64,000 nt of DNA, taken from NCBI GenBank assembly GCA_023974075.1, contig CM043801.1:35109419-35173418 (forward strand), in the 5' to 3' direction. Made by a program: the position numbers and the translations under genes. The DNA comes from Chaenocephalus aceratus. Its lineage: Eukaryota; Chordata; Actinopteri; Perciformes; Channichthyidae. The notes below the pieces were generated by a model. That model made no database searches. It saw only the letters and a program-made list of their open reading frames with translations, and was not told the DNA's origin. Each line of letters opens with the position of its first letter. The first letter of the stretch is position 1. Below are positions 35,360 to 46,720 of the stretch, piece by piece.

Positions 35360-35670
35360 AAAATGTTTTGGTCTATTCGTGAGGTGGGCTGATGATCGGA
35401 AGGTTGCGAGTTCAAATCCCGCCTGGAACACCACTACTAGTGTGCCCTTGAGTAAGGCACTTACCCTCAGTTACTCCAGGGAGAATGTCCCTATAATTAT
35501 ATTACATTACATTACATTACTTGTTAGACGCTTTTATCCAAAGCGACTTACATACTCAATACTGTGTCCAATCCCCACAGGAGCAACTTGGGGTGAAGAG
35601 TCCTTCCCAGGGACACAACGACATGCAGACTGCAGTGGGACTCCAACTTGCTATCCCCTGATTCGAAGTC
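35360..35670 (+). mobile_element. Two adjacent SINE remnants around an (ATTAC)n tract
   Basis: A tRNA-like box B (GGTTGCGAGTTCAAATCCC, about 35401) and TGTGCCCTTGAGTAAGGCAC mark the first. An ATTAC repeat (about 35498-35520) follows. The second block holds GCTTTTATCCAAAGCGACTT, a common fish SINE core read in reverse, and GATTCGAAGTCCAGCACA at its end. Frames crossing this region are not genes. Confidence 0.65.
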
Positions 35671-35678
35671 CAGCACAT

Positions 35679-36875
35679 GTAAGAGTCGTGAGGGCTGATC
35701 ATTTATAAGTTATTGAGTCTATGTAAGTTTACTGCTTGGCTCAGATCCACCAACGTCAGCAAGATCTCACCTCTACTAACTCCTGGAGAACCAGGCTCAA
35801 TGAACTGCTGTTTCTATTCAGACAACTCTCTTAAATCTGTTTAAGCGATTCCGAAGGATTTTGATATCAGTAAATGAGGTGTGGCCCTATCTAAGTGTGA
35901 GTGTGGCAGGGTGCAGTCTTACCTTTGAAGCAAGAGAGGAGAGCACAGATGTCCTTTAATTTGTCCCAGTCCAAAAGGTGGGATCAGTTTATTTGAAGAA
36001 AAATAGGTCCAAACTAATACAGGGTTTTTACCTTCTCTCTTTACAACATTATAATCATACTAAACCTATCATGCTGTGATCATGTTCTAATAGGAAACTT
36101 TAATTCACAGTTTTACATGTATTACTATAATTTGTAAGTTCAACTGCCCAATTCAGTTGTGACATTTAAAATCTCTCGATAGAATTTAGAGGCATTTCCT
36201 CATAAAAGACCGGTGATAATAAAAAGCACATTCAAGCTTTCATTCACCAAATCAATTCACATCAATTTCATACCTATGTTTTCCGACACAGGTGGCGGGA
36301 ACAACATTCAAAACCCATTCCTATCCGCATGAAGTCGGAGGAAGATTCCTCACAGCTGGCGGGCCTAATATTCACAAACACATCACCTATCAAATCATTC
36401 CACTCAGTTCGCAAAGAAATTCACTCAGCATCCAACCAAGACATGTGAGAGATATTTACCAAGTCTGAGAGAACCTTACCGAGAGCTATTAACCCAGCTC
36501 TGAGGGAGAGAGCTTACAGAGAGAGAGCATACCAGGGGAACCCCCCCCCCCTCTCTAGCTCTCTCCCAAAAAGCCAGTGTCTTTATGCTCTACAACAGGA
36601 TATAGAAACCTAAGACCCCTCCTCCACACCCATATGTGTGGAAACTGGGCATGGCCTCTGATGTACAGGACTGGCCATGACCAGACATATTCTATTGGCT
36701 ATGCCATAAGACACACCTTCCCATGTTTGTGTAAAAAGGACATGACCCCTACTCTGCAGGACTTGCAAAATATCTCGGCTATGACATAACCACCTTTTTG
36801 GGGCCTCAGTGTGTTTCTCCTTAAGTCAGGAGCCCCCCTCCCCTGTGTACTGCTGTGAGAGGAGAGGGAAGAAAC
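35679..36875. repeat. Dispersed repeat family B, copy 2
   Basis: Same family as 939-1985, including GTAAGAGTCGTGAGGGCTGA at the left, a central AGAGAGAGCATACCAGGGGA block with a C-run, and the right block through TTGGGGCCTCAGTGTG. The middle differs by about 200 bases. No coding domain is present. Confidence 0.6.
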
Positions 36876-37470
36876 GGTCTCATCTCTTATCAGTGACACC
36901 CATAAACCATTACAGGCCTTACACTCAACTTAACAAACCACTTGTTTATACTGTAAATATAGAACATATGAAACATTTTCATTGTGGGTTATTCAAGAAT
37001 ATAATTGATTATAACTAACTTTCGTTTTAAGTATTCAGCATACTATGAAGATCTCAACACACACTATCCACTGAGCCACAGCCCCCCTAATTGGTCATTG
37101 TAAGTCGCTTTGGAATGAGGCGTCTGCTAAATGCCTACATTGTAAATTGTAAATGATATTTTTGGGAGAATAAACCCCACAGATCCTCAACTCCGGTGTG
37201 TCTCACTCATTAACAACACAGAGCAACAAGAACGTTGTCTACAGTAGCCATGAACTTGCATGTGTTTTCTTATTTGAGGGCGGGGGTGGATGCGTGGGCC
37301 ATCCAAATAGGTTAAGGGGCCTTTGGCTTTTCTTGCCGGGGGGAACACTACACTGCATATGATAATTTAACGCTGAGATAATTTGGTCATTTTCACACAA
37401 AAGTAGCAATTATAGCGGTACTTTTCTTCTGCCGACTTTCATTTTAGTATTTTGTGCACATGAGTATCAA
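36876..37470. other. Non-coding stretch with a SINE tail at 37080-37155
   Basis: GTAAGTCGCTTTGGAATGAG followed by GTCTGCTAAATGCCTAC is a standard fish SINE 3' body. AATAAACC near 37171 and GTGTGTCTCACTCATTAAC could belong to an LTR end, but I cannot confirm it. Confidence 0.45.
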
Positions 37471-38151
37471 AAGGCGCATTCACACTGCGGTACTTTTCCC
37501 ACAAAGGTTCATCAGAACTTAGTTCATGCAAACTCTTTAGTTCTCATGAACTAAGTACAGATCGCGTTCACACCGGAAAAAGTCCCTGGGGGAGGATTAG
37601 GCAAATGAAGCCGCTGACGTCACTTCTTCTTCTTCTGCTTTGGGTTTACTGGCAGGCCGCAAACCACTTCACGGCGTATACTGCCGCCCAAAGTCCCCGG
37701 AGTTGGGGACTGGCTTCAGTAGAAGCTGCTGGGAGTCCCAGCAGCTTCTACTGAAGCCTTCCGAGTAAATCGCCAGAACGCCGACACCTCCTCATCTCCA
37801 CCGCTCCCATGTTTTATTTTGTGTTGCCATAAGTTAGTCTCTCTGCGTTTCTGCGCTGGGCTAATGCTAATGCTAATAATGCTAATGCGATGATAATAAA
37901 ATGGCGGCTTCACAAAACTTTGTGGGAGTTTTACGGGGCGTGGTTTGCCAATCCGCCCAGCCAATCAGGAATATAGCTCTTTTCTCAAAAAAGAGCCGCT
38001 CGAAAGTCCCAGCTCTCTAGCAGGGACTTTCGAGGGGGTAAAAAGGTTCGCATGAACTAATTTTAGTACCAGCTCTTTTTGGTGTGAACGCGATCATGAA
38101 CTAAGTTCGCATGAACCTTTGTGGGAAAAGTACCTCAGTGTGAACGCGGCT
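37471..38151. mobile_element. Harbinger-like MITE, copy B
   Basis: Inverted ends (AAGGCGCATTCACACTGCGG at the left; complement with CGCGGCT at the right) and long inner arms as in copy A. The minus strand carries the Myb/SANT-like ORF start (frame 37716-37964 includes GGDEEVSAFWRFT). Copy B is better preserved than copy A at the central foldback. Confidence 0.75.
37712..37758. repeat. Perfect 47-nt foldback (23-nt arms, 1-nt centre)
   Basis: The arm GGCTTCAGTAGAAGCTGCTG continued by GGA is followed by one central G and then the exact reverse complement. It lies inside the Myb/SANT-like segment of MITE copy B, so it cuts that ORF. Copy A has the same structure with one mismatch (about 29165-29211). 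Confidence 0.9.
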
Positions 38152-39604
<1,453 letters not shown>

Positions 39605-40765
39605 AAAGGGGACCTATCACGCAAAATGCACTTTGTGATGTCTTTTATACATAAAGATGTGTCCCCGGTGCGTCAGGGAACTCACGCAAATAAAACCCTC
39701 TCTCTTTTCCTCCGTACCCACATCTCTAAAAACGGGGCTACAACGGAGCTGATCCAGATTTGCGTCCGATATGACGTAATATCTGAAACAATGCCGACTG
39801 TTTTGGACGTAATCTGGTCGGTGTTTACATTAGCATCGCTAACACTCAGAGCTAACCTGTGCTGGAGAGCATGTGTGTGAAGAAGCAGGAAGTAAAAAGG
39901 AACTCACCTTGTGGTGTAACCGGCAAGAGAGAAAGCCTTTGAGCTCCAGACTGTTTCAGATCCTTGATAATCCATGATATGGCGTTTCATCACGGCAGCA
40001 TTTAGTTTTGTCACAAGTTCGACACTTCTATTATTGTTTGTTTGGTGGCTCATCTAAACTCTCCTGTCATTTCAGATCCCGCCTTCCTCCAGGCCCTTGT
40101 AATCAGCTCACTTCCCTCACCTGATCTCCTCAGCCCTTCTCCTCACCTGTTACTCACTCCCTCATCACTCCACAGTATTTATACCACCTCACTATCACTC
40201 GTCCTTTGCCAGATTGTCTTGTCGTTTCCGCCAAGCTCTCCAGTGAGTGTTGTGCTCTAGCCTAGATGTTTGTCCTGCCCGGTTTTTGATCCCTGCCTGC
40301 TTTTTGATCCCTGCCCGGTTTTTGATCCCTGCCTGCCTGTTTACGGATCTGGAGTTCCTGCCTGCTCCCTGTCTGGTTTTGGTTGCGTGTCTGATGGATG
40401 TCCTGGTTCTGACCCTGCCTGTCCCTGACCTGAATAAACTGAACATTACTATACACTGGTTGTATCTGAGTCGTGCTATTGGGTTCTGATCTGTACCTGT
40501 GATCGTGACAAGTTTAGACAGTAGCTGCCGGGTCCCGCATAAACTCAGCCCCCTCATTTTTTAGTATTTTTTTTAATTAAAGCTTTATACCCCAAATCAG
40601 CACTTTAGTAACAGGAAGTGAAATAGAGGATATGAGGCATGGCTAGAATGGGTGATCTGTTTGGTTTTTTGAGCAAAACACTTCATAGACATGTTTTTTA
40701 TATATTTGTATATATCTGAGACCTTTGCTATTGCCTAACAATAGCACGATAGGTGACCTTTAATG
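39605..40765. mobile_element. MITE family M2, split by a solo LTR
   Basis: The left end AAAGGGGACCTATCACGC and right end GCACGATAGGTGACCTTTA frame the element. Inner text matches 15448-16077, including GATCCAGATTTGCGTCCGAT and AGCATGTGTGTGAAGAAGCA. The LTR at 40009-40510 sits within it, duplicating AGTTT. Confidence 0.75.
40009..40510 (+). mobile_element. Solo LTR (Ty3/gypsy-type) with AGTTT duplication
   Basis: Begins TGTCACAAGTTC and ends GTGATCGTGACA (TG...CA). AGTTT is duplicated at 40004-40008 and 40511-40515, a 5-bp duplication usual for gypsy elements. A TATA-like TATTTATACC (about 40178) and an AATAAA (about 40434) have the spacing of an LTR promoter and polyadenylation signal. The matching LTR at 57291-57754 is preceded by the 3' end of an integrase frame and a purine tract, which identifies the family. 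Copy 1 is 38 bases longer through an internal short repeat. Confidence 0.85.
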
Positions 40766-41371
40766 TTGGAATTCGTCAATATGGAGCACATTTTGTGACA
40801 GTGAGTAAATTAATAGTATATATATATCATATAAACACATTAATTCAACATTTGAGTACATTTTTTAGGTACTTTTACTTTACTTGCCTAAATGTATTGC
40901 TTGTACTACATATTAGAGGTCAATTGTGTACTTTTACTGCACTACATTTCTTTAATACCTTTAGTTCATATGCAGATTTGTATTAATGATGTGGAAGTAG
41001 AAGTACCCGCATTATACCTAAGTAGGCTACATTACTTGAGTAAATGTACTAAATTACTTTCACCATTGTTAACTATGCAACTTTCCTTTTTAGAGAATGG
41101 GCTTCCACAAGTATCCACATTTAAATATAGTGAAATACTCACCACAGAAAGCCAGTAGTTTCATGGAGGAAGGCAGTAGAAGTTAGACTAGAAAATGCAG
41201 AAAAAGCTGAATATTGTAACCGTTGAATGGCGACTGCGTTTAGCTACAAACTGCTGAACCTAGCGGAGAAATGTGGAAAAGTGAAATCATTTGAATGAAA
41301 ATTGTTAAATGTTATGGCACCTTGGACATAATACAAGAAGAACATCCTTTTTTATTTTTGAAAGACAAACC
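40766..41371. other. Non-coding spacer downstream of the TRIM gene
   Basis: Matches 58002-58607 almost throughout. The frame at 40753-41158 (plus) and its duplicate are not supported as genes. Confidence 0.5.
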
Positions 41372-41377
41372 TTTATT
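41372..41377 (-). terminator. Candidate polyadenylation signal for the TRIM gene
   Basis: TTTATT on the plus strand is AATAAA on the minus strand, about 900 bases past the TRIM stop. The same hexamer is kept at 58608-58613 in copy 2. It implies a long 3' UTR including the AAC microsatellite. The assignment is inferred from position. Confidence 0.4.
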
Positions 41378-41569
41378 AATATCCAAACATTTCATTTGAT
41401 CACACATCCCATCAGTAAAGTCTGTTCAATGATTTCATGACCAGTTTCACTTCATCCACACCATCAGAATCTCAGCTATTTCAAACAGAATCAGAAATCA
41501 TTTACTTGTTGATTATTATCATGATAATTAATGTTCTATAAAACATCAGAGTACCCACTTTCTATTTGG

Positions 41570-41627
<58 letters not shown>
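41570..41627. repeat. (AAC)n microsatellite in the TRIM 3' UTR
   Basis: A clean trinucleotide repeat. Copy 2 has a similar but interrupted tract at 58806-58858. Confidence 0.97.
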
Positions 41628-42284
41628 GTCTTCAAAACAATAACTGCAATATTATACAATCTATTTCCCAAACAAAGACTCTAAGCTATTGACAGGAGAA
41701 TAATAATTGATTGACTTATTGATTATGATCATGACGGAAAGTAATATAATTTTAAATAAACATTTAATGATGAAATAAGTGTTATAACCATCTGGGGAAC
41801 TCATTTGTTACTTAATTTGGGCAACAATAATATATAATCTGTCAAAATAATACATATTATAAATGTCTCTATTGTTGAGAAAGTGGCCAGAATAAAATAT
41901 CTACAATGAGAGAAGCTCTGGTGCTTTCTCTCTGAAGACTCAAGCTTTACAAGAGAAACAACAACATACAAATACATCAATATCGATATTCAACAAGTAT
42001 TTAGAGCAAAGTTTACATTTCCATGCAGAGAAATATGAGTTGAGGTGAACAGCAACCCTCCTGAGCAGTGACAGCCTCCACGGCTACACAGACACAGGAA
42101 GGAGCGCCGCCTGAAGAAACTCCAGCATCTACAGAACAACTCGTGAGAAGACGTTAAAGCACATCCCATCATGTTTGATTGACAGCTGATCTCTGTGCAG
42201 TGAAGACATGAACACTCAGCTCTCAGCAACAATGATGGACACAATGAGTTTAAGAAGTAGAAGAGTTCCTCAAATGACTTCAGG

Positions 42285-43940
42285 CTATTTCAGTTTACAA
42301 AACTCAGCTGTGTCTCCATAATCATAAAGCAAAACTCCAGCATGAAGCGGCTGAGTGAATGTGGTCTGGACTCTGTGGAGGAGAGTCATGGTTTCAGAGA
42401 CGCTGTAGAAGGACAGAACACCTGCTCTGTGATCCAGGTACACTCCTACTCTGGAGGACAGAGGACCTGAGATGGGAGTGTTGATATTGTTGTGACGAAA
42501 TGAATATCTGTTTTGGAAACACTCTAAGGACCAAGATTTGTCATTGTTTCCAAAGAAAGATTCACCCCCTGCTCTGATGATATTCTTGTATGCGACTGCT
42601 ACATGAACTCCTCTCCCTCTCCGCTCCACCTCCCAGTAACAACGTCCAGTCAGACTCTCTGTACTCAGGACCTGAGGCCAATAAGTGAATCTGTCTGGGT
42701 GACTAGAATAAGACTGATGTTGTTTCATGAATGTTGCTTGTCTGCTCCCCTCAGATAATAACAGCTGTGTGTTTGCTGTGTTTGGATCCAGAGTGATCTC
42801 CTGTGAGTATCTGAAGAACCCAGCTCTGGTGGCGGGCTCTGCTGCCAACAGTAAAACATCCACTTCAGTCGGTGAGACGTTTGTCCATTCCTCTCTCAGG
42901 ACGTCCTGTAGTTTGTCTCTGACTGCTGACAGGGCCGCCGTCACGTCGTCAAAGTAGCCCAGAGGACGGATGTTGGTGCTGGAGGAGTGTGTAGCTTCAC
43001 TGAGGGCTGGCAGTGAGGGGTAGCTGAGCAGAAACTGGTTGTGGTCCTCTGTGTGAGACAGCAGCTTCAGCTCAGCATCTCTCCTCTTCAGCTCAGAGAT
43101 CTCCTGCTTCAGCTTCTTCTGAAGCTCTCTGACTCGACTCACTTCTCTCTCCTGCTGGGATCTGAGCTGCTGCTTCACATCAGAGCTTCTCTTCTCCATG
43201 AGACGGATCAGCTCAGTGAACGTCTTCTCACTGTCCTCCACTGCTTTATCAGCAGAGCCATTGACGGCCTTCACCTCCTGCTGAAGCTGCTTCACCTCCT
43301 TCTCTCCGTCCTGGATTCTCTGCTGGATGTTTAGTCGACTCCCCTCCAGCTCTCTCTGCCTCCTCTCTGCTGCAGCTGACACCGTGTCGTGGCCTTTGTG
43401 TTCGTCCACAGAGCACAGATAACAGATACACTGCTGATCAGTGCGGCAGAACATCTTCATAACCTCGTCGTGACGAGAGCAGATGTTCTCCTGGAGCTTC
43501 TTGGAGGGCTCCACCAGCTTGTGTTTCTTTAATGGAGCTACGTCATAATGACGCTGGAGGTGTTTCTCACAATAAGAGGCCAGACACACGAGGCAGGACT
43601 TACAGGCTCTCAGTTTCCTCCCAGTGCAGACATCACAGGCCACGTCTTCAGCTCCAGCATAGCAGAGATCAGCAGGAGCAGCTTGGAGTCCAGTCTTCTT
43701 CAGCTCCTCCACTAAAGCTGCTAACATGGTGTTTTTCAGCAGGACAGGCCTCGGTGTGAAGCTCTGCCTACACTGAGGGCAGCTGTGGATCTCCTTCTCA
43801 TCCTCTCCGTCCCAGTGGGCTTTAATACACTTCATGCAGTAGCTATGTCCACAGGAAGTCGTCACCGGATCCTTCAGTAGATCCAGACAGATCGAACAAG
43901 AGAAGGTTTCCCGGTCCAGCTGAACTCCTCTCTGCGCCAT
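42285..43940 (-). CDS. Fish-type TRIM E3 ubiquitin ligase (RING, B-box, coiled coil, PRY-SPRY), single exon
   Basis: The 551-residue protein starts at MAQRGVQ. An in-frame Met 12 codons earlier (43976) is possible but less like the family start. The RING finger is complete: Cys15, Cys18, Cys30, His32, Cys35, Cys38, Cys54, Cys57. B-box 1-like Cys pairs lie at 102-124. B-box 2 spans about 154-190 (Cys154, His157, Cys165, Cys173, Cys176, His181, His184). A charged coiled coil follows (about 195-310). PRY-SPRY covers 371-551 with LDP, WEVE and LDH landmarks. Members of this fish group (finTRIM, TRIM16/TRIM25-like) are cytoplasmic ubiquitin ligases, many interferon-induced; SPRY selects the target. 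The frame is unbroken and intronless. A diverged copy at 59512-61168 is a pseudogene. Substrate and exact orthologue are unknown. Confidence 0.93.
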   Translation of the reverse strand: MAQRGVQLDRETFSCSICLDLLKDPVTTSCGHSYCMKCIKAHWDGEDEKEIHSCPQCRQSFTPRPVLLKNTMLAALVEELKKTGLQAAPADLCYAGAEDVACDVCTGRKLRACKSCLVCLASYCEKHLQRHYDVAPLKKHKLVEPSKKLQENICSRHDEVMKMFCRTDQQCICYLCSVDEHKGHDTVSAAAERRQRELEGSRLNIQQRIQDGEKEVKQLQQEVKAVNGSADKAVEDSEKTFTELIRLMEKRSSDVKQQLRSQQEREVSRVRELQKKLKQEISELKRRDAELKLLSHTEDHNQFLLSYPSLPALSEATHSSSTNIRPLGYFDDVTAALSAVRDKLQDVLREEWTNVSPTEVDVLLLAAEPATRAGFFRYSQEITLDPNTANTQLLLSEGSRQATFMKQHQSYSSHPDRFTYWPQVLSTESLTGRCYWEVERRGRGVHVAVAYKNIIRAGGESFFGNNDKSWSLECFQNRYSFRHNNINTPISGPLSSRVGVYLDHRAGVLSFYSVSETMTLLHRVQTTFTQPLHAGVLLYDYGDTAEFCKLK

Positions 43941-43970
43941 TTCTCCTCTCAGTGGCAGAGAGTGTCTGAG

Positions 43971-43980
43971 TTTCACTTCC
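43971..43980 (-). promoter_or_regulatory. Candidate ETS-IRF composite element upstream of TRIM
   Basis: The minus strand reads GGAAGTGAAA, an exact match to the ETS-IRF composite pattern GGAANNGAAA, 30 bases before the TRIM ATG. It is retained at the same place in copy 2 (61201-61210). Such sites serve PU.1/IRF regulation in immune cells. A role here is inferred from sequence alone; a single 10-mer can occur by chance. Confidence 0.4.
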
Positions 43981-43984
43981 TGAA

Positions 43985-44943
43985 ACCTGAAACTATGAGA
44001 GCTGTGATCTGAACAGCATGTGTGTGTGCAGTGAATGTGGCCTATCAGCTCTTACTTTACCCACGTGTTGGTTCCACCCATCCTCCTCAGTGTGGATCTA
44101 AAGGGGAGGAACCAGGAAACGCAGAGTGGAGCTGGCTGTGTCTGAGAGCAGGAGGAAGAGGGAGGGCTCATCAAACTCTGACTCATTCCAGGAGGAGGAG
44201 CAGACACTCTGAACTGTTTCCTCATTTACAAACGGAGCCTCGCTCACAACCTGCTCTACATTTGAAGAGAGCTTTTAGTTGTAAAATAAGTCAATTCTGC
44301 AGGGGATCAAATACTTATTTCCTCTACTGTACATGTATAGCCTCAATGTCCTGAAATAGCTGATTGATTTAATAGTTGAATGTACAGTAAGTACATACAA
44401 CAGTAGTTGTATTAGAAGTAGTAGTTGGAGTAGTAGAACTAGAAAATGCATTTCCTGCTGAAAATGAGTGCAAATGCTGTAAACTGTGAACATTTGTTGC
44501 TGAATTTAGTTGAAAATGCAGAAAAAGCTGAATATGTTATTAGTTGAATGGGAGCTGCTTTTAGCTACAGAGACCAAGTCAGTGTGTTGCTGAACTTAGC
44601 GGAGAAATGCAGAAAAGTGAAATTATTTGAATCAGAATTGTTACAGCTTTGAAAGTGAAATGTTAAACTGGAAGAGTAGGAAAAATAGTGAAGAAGCTTA
44701 ATATTTAAAAGAAAAGGTTTAAAAAAGGTATAAACAACTAAATGTATAGCCTCAATGTCCTGAAATAGCTGAATAAGTTAATAGTTGAATGGTTTCTGCA
44801 GCTGAAAGTAGGCTGAAGGAGTTAGATATCAGATGTACGTAGTAGTGAATGAATGTGTAAGAGAAAAGAAAGTAAAAACGCTTTGAAAAGCAGCAGAATA
44901 TTTTAACTGCAAACTTTTGAACTAACTTGATGGCGAGTGATCT
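43985..44943. other. TRIM upstream region and spacer
   Basis: Non-coding, shared with 61215-62188. It includes the probable TRIM promoter, with no clear TATA box in position. Repeated AAATGCAGAAAAAGCTGAA-like text occurs at about 44510 and also at 41195. Confidence 0.5.
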
Positions 44944-45395
44944 GTCGCCATGACAACAGCATTTGATGAAACCCCATAATACGCTTAGATGTGTTGATGG
45001 CTGCATCGTTACCAAACCTGTGAAGTTTTGGGCCGTTTGGAGCATTTTCACTGAAGTTATGAGAAAACCGTGTTTCATGGTGAGCATTGTGTTGCTATGG
45101 CAACGGCATTTGAAGACATCTCAAAATTGTCACGTAGATGTCTTCACGGCTGGACTGTTAGCACACATGTGAAGTTTGAGCACTTTTTGACCATCTTCAT
45201 AGGAGTTATAGCAATTTCGCGTTTTATGGCGAGGGATGTGTTGCCATGGCAACAGCTTTTGAGGAAAACTCACTATTGGCACATAGACATGTTGAGGGCT
45301 GGACCATTGACTGAAATCTGGTGCTGTTTTGACCCTTTTCATAGGCATTACGACAACATCGTGTTTTTTGGCGAAGGATGCGTTTCCATGGAAAC
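44944..45395. promoter_or_regulatory. X-box-like palindrome array, copy 1 (four sites, about 147 bp apart)
   Basis: 14-bp sites start at 44944 (GTCGCCATGACAAC), 45091 (GTTGCTATGGCAAC), 45240 (GTTGCCATGGCAAC, perfect palindrome) and 45382 (GTTTCCATGGAAAC). Spacings are 147, 149 and 142. The third fits the RFX X-box consensus GTNRCC-N2-RGYAAC exactly. The sequence between sites is a degenerate tandem repeat (GTGAAGTTT..., TTTTATGGCGAGG...). A further unit without palindrome follows to about 45520. Whether RFX proteins bind is untested. It may simply be a satellite-like repeat whose unit contains the motif. Confidence 0.6.
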
Positions 45396-45519
45396 GGCAT
45401 ATGGTGAGATGTCAGATTTGACGTAGAGCTGTTGGCCAGTGATATACAAGTGAAGATTGGAGGACGATCGGACCGTGTCAATTGGAGTTACAGCGACATT
45501 GTGTTTTATGGCGAGGGCA

Positions 45520-45582
45520 CAGCATTCACACTAATAACGGTTAGCAGCCGTTAGCTACCAACCGTTAGCAGCCGTTAGCTAC
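45520..45582. repeat. GTTAGCAGCCGTTAGCTACC tandem repeat, left part
   Basis: Short tandem units, continued at 46713-46785 after the hAT insertion. In copy 2 the tract is uninterrupted at 62790-62850. Confidence 0.85.
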
Positions 45583-46712
45583 CAGTGTTGTAGTCAAGTC
45601 ACCAATTCACGAGTCCAAGTCACCCTCGAGTCACCACTCTTCGAGTCCGAGTCCAAGTCCGAGTCACCCAAGGAGTGTCCAAGTCGAGTCCGAGTCCGAG
45701 TCATCATTACCTGTGTTCGAGTCCAAGTCAAGTCCGAGTCACTTAAGAAGAGTCCAAGTCAAGTCCGAGTCACAAGTCTTCATGTATTAATCTTCGTGGA
45801 TATATGTTTTGAAATGTAGCTGCTCCTCTACATTGCTGTTATCCTGTCTATTGAACTGCTGTGAAGCGAGTTTGGCTACAATTCTTGTAATAGGTGCTAT
45901 ACAAATATAAAGCTTATTTCTAATATTAATATTATTATTATATATAAATAAACTATATTTAAAATGAGTTACCTTTTAGAGAAGTGATTATATTTGTATG
46001 CCAATATTTTCCTATGGTAAAGTTTTTTCATTTTGCACTTTTATTTTGATAGTAATAAGATCGGGACTCTTATGTTGAAGGAACTTTTACGGGTTAAATC
46101 AGTTTACTGATAAAGATTTAGCCCCAGAAAGCACATGGCTACTTAGCATGCAAAATGATGTCATTCTGCATGTTCAGTAGCCATGTGCTTTCGTGTTATC
46201 GGCTGAATCTTTATTTATTGATTAGATCACGTTACTCTGATGATAGTGTTCAAGACAGCCTGTATGTCTGAACTCGATCCTTAGAGTAATGTGTTACGGA
46301 GCCTGCTCTTCTATATTGTTTCCACATAACGAGCATTTTGCTCTTTTCCAATGTGGAAGCAGAATGTGTGAAAGCATACATCACGATGCGGGGTGTGTCT
46401 GTAGACATCTCTAGACTGGAACAGCGGGGCCCAGTACGTGAACTCGCCATACAGGATAGAGGACTCAGACTCCAGAGAAAATGTGCTCGAGTCCGAGTCC
46501 AAGTCGGAGCGTCAATGTACGAGTCGAGTCCGAGTCATCGTGGGGGGGGGAAATTCACGAGTCCGAGTCCAAGTCATCCTGTGCGAGAATTCACGAGTCC
46601 AAGTCCGAGTCGCGTCAATCAGTGCGCGAGTCCGAGTCAAGTCACTAGTCCCGAAAATCGGCACTCAAATCCGACTCGAGTCCGAGTCCAGGACTCGAGT
46701 ACTCCATCTCTG
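45583..46712. mobile_element. hAT element present only in copy 1
   Basis: Starts CAGTGTTGTAGTCAAGTC and ends CTCCATCTCTG. The 8-bp duplication TTAGCTAC lies at 45575-45582 and 46713-46720. Both ends are rich in GAGTCCGAGTCCAAGTC units. There is no transposase frame; the open frames in 46338-46730 are repeat artefacts. The corresponding place in copy 2 is an uninterrupted GTTAGC tract, so insertion followed the block duplication (or was lost cleanly there). Confidence 0.88.
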
Positions 46713-46720
46713 TTAGCTAC

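Noticed and set aside
41990..42244. Cys-rich minus-strand frame next to the TRIM gene (and its duplicate at 59172-59471)
   Set aside because: It lies in the TRIM 3' UTR, and the two copies differ by frame-changing indels; no zinc-binding pattern.
42727..43759. Plus-strand frames over the TRIM gene
   Set aside because: Antisense shadows of the minus-strand TRIM coding region.
43940..43976. Upstream Met of the TRIM frame as the start
   Set aside because: The 12 extra residues are unlike the family N-terminus, whereas MAQRGVQLDRE is typical; the upstream start cannot be excluded.
44944..45395. Reading the palindrome array as a CRISPR array
   Set aside because: This is vertebrate nuclear DNA; units of about 147 bp with degenerate spacers lack the short-repeat/unique-spacer form.
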